From positions 1-64,000 of the forward strand of contig NZ_ATZH01000003.1 of assembly GCF_000428105.1 (NCBI RefSeq): a stretch of 64,000 nt of DNA, in the 5' to 3' direction. Under the pieces are notes generated by a model. That model ran no database searches. It was not told the origin of the DNA and saw only the letters and a list, made by a program, of their open reading frames with translations. Positions 63,061-64,000 of the stretch are shown here, piece by piece. Origin of the DNA: Bacteroides pyogenes DSM 20611 = JCM 6294. GTDB lineage: Bacteria > Bacteroidota > Bacteroidia > Bacteroidales > Bacteroidaceae. The position numbers were made by a program, and so were the translations under genes. How positions within the stretch are numbered: position 1 is the stretch's first letter; every line of letters starts with the position of its first letter.

Positions 63061-64000
63061 ATGAAAACTCCGTTATACACATTCCTTTCCGTCTTTCTGT
63101 TTTTTACCGCCACGCTTTCGGCCGAAAATGTGCCTTGGCAGAATCCGCAGGTGAACGAAATCAACAGGGAACCGATGCATGCGCATTTCATCCCTTTTGT
63201 CAACGAATCGTATGCGTTGAAGCAACGTTCGCTTCCTGCCGAAGTGCGGTTTGATGTCAACCCCGCTGCCGAACGTCGTATTTCTCTCGACGGTACCTGG
63301 CAATTCCTTTATTCCCGAAACGACGGGCTTGCTCCCCGCGACTTCCATAAGACGGATTATTCCACCCGAGGATGGAAACGGATACAAGTGCCGGGAAGTT
63401 GGGAGTTGCAGGGCTTCGATGCGCCTATCTATACAGATACCCGTTATCCTTTTCCGGCGAATCCTCCGCATGTACCGTCCGATTATAATCCGGTAGGAGC
63501 TTATGTCAGGGAGTTTACCGTGCCGGCTGATTGGAGAGGCCTGGACGTATTCCTCGATTTCGAAGGTGTGGAATCGGCCTACTATGTATGGGTAAACGGA
63601 GAATTGGCAGGCTATGCTGAAGACAGTCGGCTGCCTTCTCATTTCAACATTACGAGGCTGTTGCGGAAAGGGCGGAATAAGTTGGCGGTGAAAGTGTTCC
63701 GTTACAGCGATGGTTCATATTTAGAGGGGCAGGACTATTGGAAGTACAGCGGTATCGAACGGAGCGTTTATCTGTATGCCCGTCCGCAAAGCCGTGTCAA
63801 AGACTTTAAGATGACAGCCGGATTGACAAATAGTTACCAAGACGGTGACCTTTCGCTGGATGTTTTTCTTCACCGTCCGCAAGCGGGAATGGAAGTGGAA
63901 GTGAAAGTGCTCGATGGTGAAGAGGTGATTTACCGTCGGAGAAAAGCGGTTGCTTCCGAGCTTGATACTTTGATGGCCGAACGGCACGTCTTCCCTGCTG
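63061..64000 (+). CDS. GH2-family beta-galactosidase, N-terminal part (runs off the window)
   Basis: Open from ATG 63061 to the window edge, 313 codons. The signal peptide is MKTPLYTFLSVFLFFTATLSA, followed by the GH2 start WQNPQVNEINREPMHAHF and the sugar-binding jelly roll with SLDGTWQF, VPGSWELQGFDAPIYTD and YYVWVNGELAGYAEDSRLPSHFNIT. The immunoglobulin-like domain begins near residue 240; the catalytic TIM barrel lies outside. Secreted GH2 enzymes in such loci usually act on beta-galactosides, but other GH2 activities cannot be excluded. It probably serves the SusC/SusD pair upstream. Confidence 0.9.
   Translation, partial: MKTPLYTFLSVFLFFTATLSAENVPWQNPQVNEINREPMHAHFIPFVNESYALKQRSLPAEVRFDVNPAAERRISLDGTWQFLYSRNDGLAPRDFHKTDYSTRGWKRIQVPGSWELQGFDAPIYTDTRYPFPANPPHVPSDYNPVGAYVREFTVPADWRGLDVFLDFEGVESAYYVWVNGELAGYAEDSRLPSHFNITRLLRKGRNKLAVKVFRYSDGSYLEGQDYWKYSGIERSVYLYARPQSRVKDFKMTAGLTNSYQDGDLSLDVFLHRPQAGMEVEVKVLDGEEVIYRRRKAVASELDTLMAERHVFPA

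Overview
The window looks like a chromosomal segment of a gut Bacteroides (Bacteroidota). The evidence is a SusC/SusD pair, lipoproteins with Bacteroidales-type domains (fimbrillin-like, DUF4988), DUF4254, the acpP-fabF-rnc order, and many promoters of the Bacteroides type (a -33 TTG or TTTG, 19-20 bases, then a -7 TAnnTTTG). I cannot name the species. No rRNA, tRNA or CRISPR array was seen.

Layout. 1-168 is the tail of a transposase, followed at once by a secreted GH89 alpha-N-acetylglucosaminidase and a convergent HAD phosphatase. 3439-9626 (minus strand) is a three-gene lipoprotein operon: a DUF4955-type beta-helix protein resembling PL29 glycosaminoglycan lyases, a second DUF4988 beta-helix protein and a fimbrillin-like protein. 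A SNF2-type helicase and an MnmA-type tRNA thiolase follow. 14136-15920 is a small decayed peptide (bacteriocin-like) locus: three very short genes, a CPBP-family membrane protein and a frameshifted C39 leader peptidase, with the same AT-rich repeat motif on both sides. Next come a large propeller-TM-coiled-coil protein, a class A acid phosphatase and an OprP-like porin.

21930-30956 is an envelope transport block: a TetR regulator, an MMPL/RND transporter, a LolA-like periplasmic protein, a DUF1302-like outer membrane protein and two ABC half-transporters. Housekeeping genes follow: zupT, a GH3-fold adenylase, pfkA, acpP-fabF-rnc, purN, a secreted esterase and pdxB.

40941-55254 is a surface glycan block: DUF4254, a GT9, several GT4 and GT2 enzymes, an LTA-synthase-like phosphotransferase, a Kdo/WaaP-type kinase, a polysaccharide deacetylase, a GT87 and GtrA. 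It suggests assembly and decoration of lipooligosaccharide or a related glycan. In its middle, a 693-base gap carries four 18-base palindromes at an exact 22-base period.

The right end is a polysaccharide utilisation locus: a TPR-TM-HTH regulator gene interrupted by an exact 149-base tandem duplication that shifts the frame, then SusC, SusD, a two-gene LysO-like exporter and the start of a GH2 beta-galactosidase that leaves the window.

The observations I would follow first are the 149-base duplication, the decayed peptide locus with its double-glycine peptide, and the 22-base-period palindrome array.
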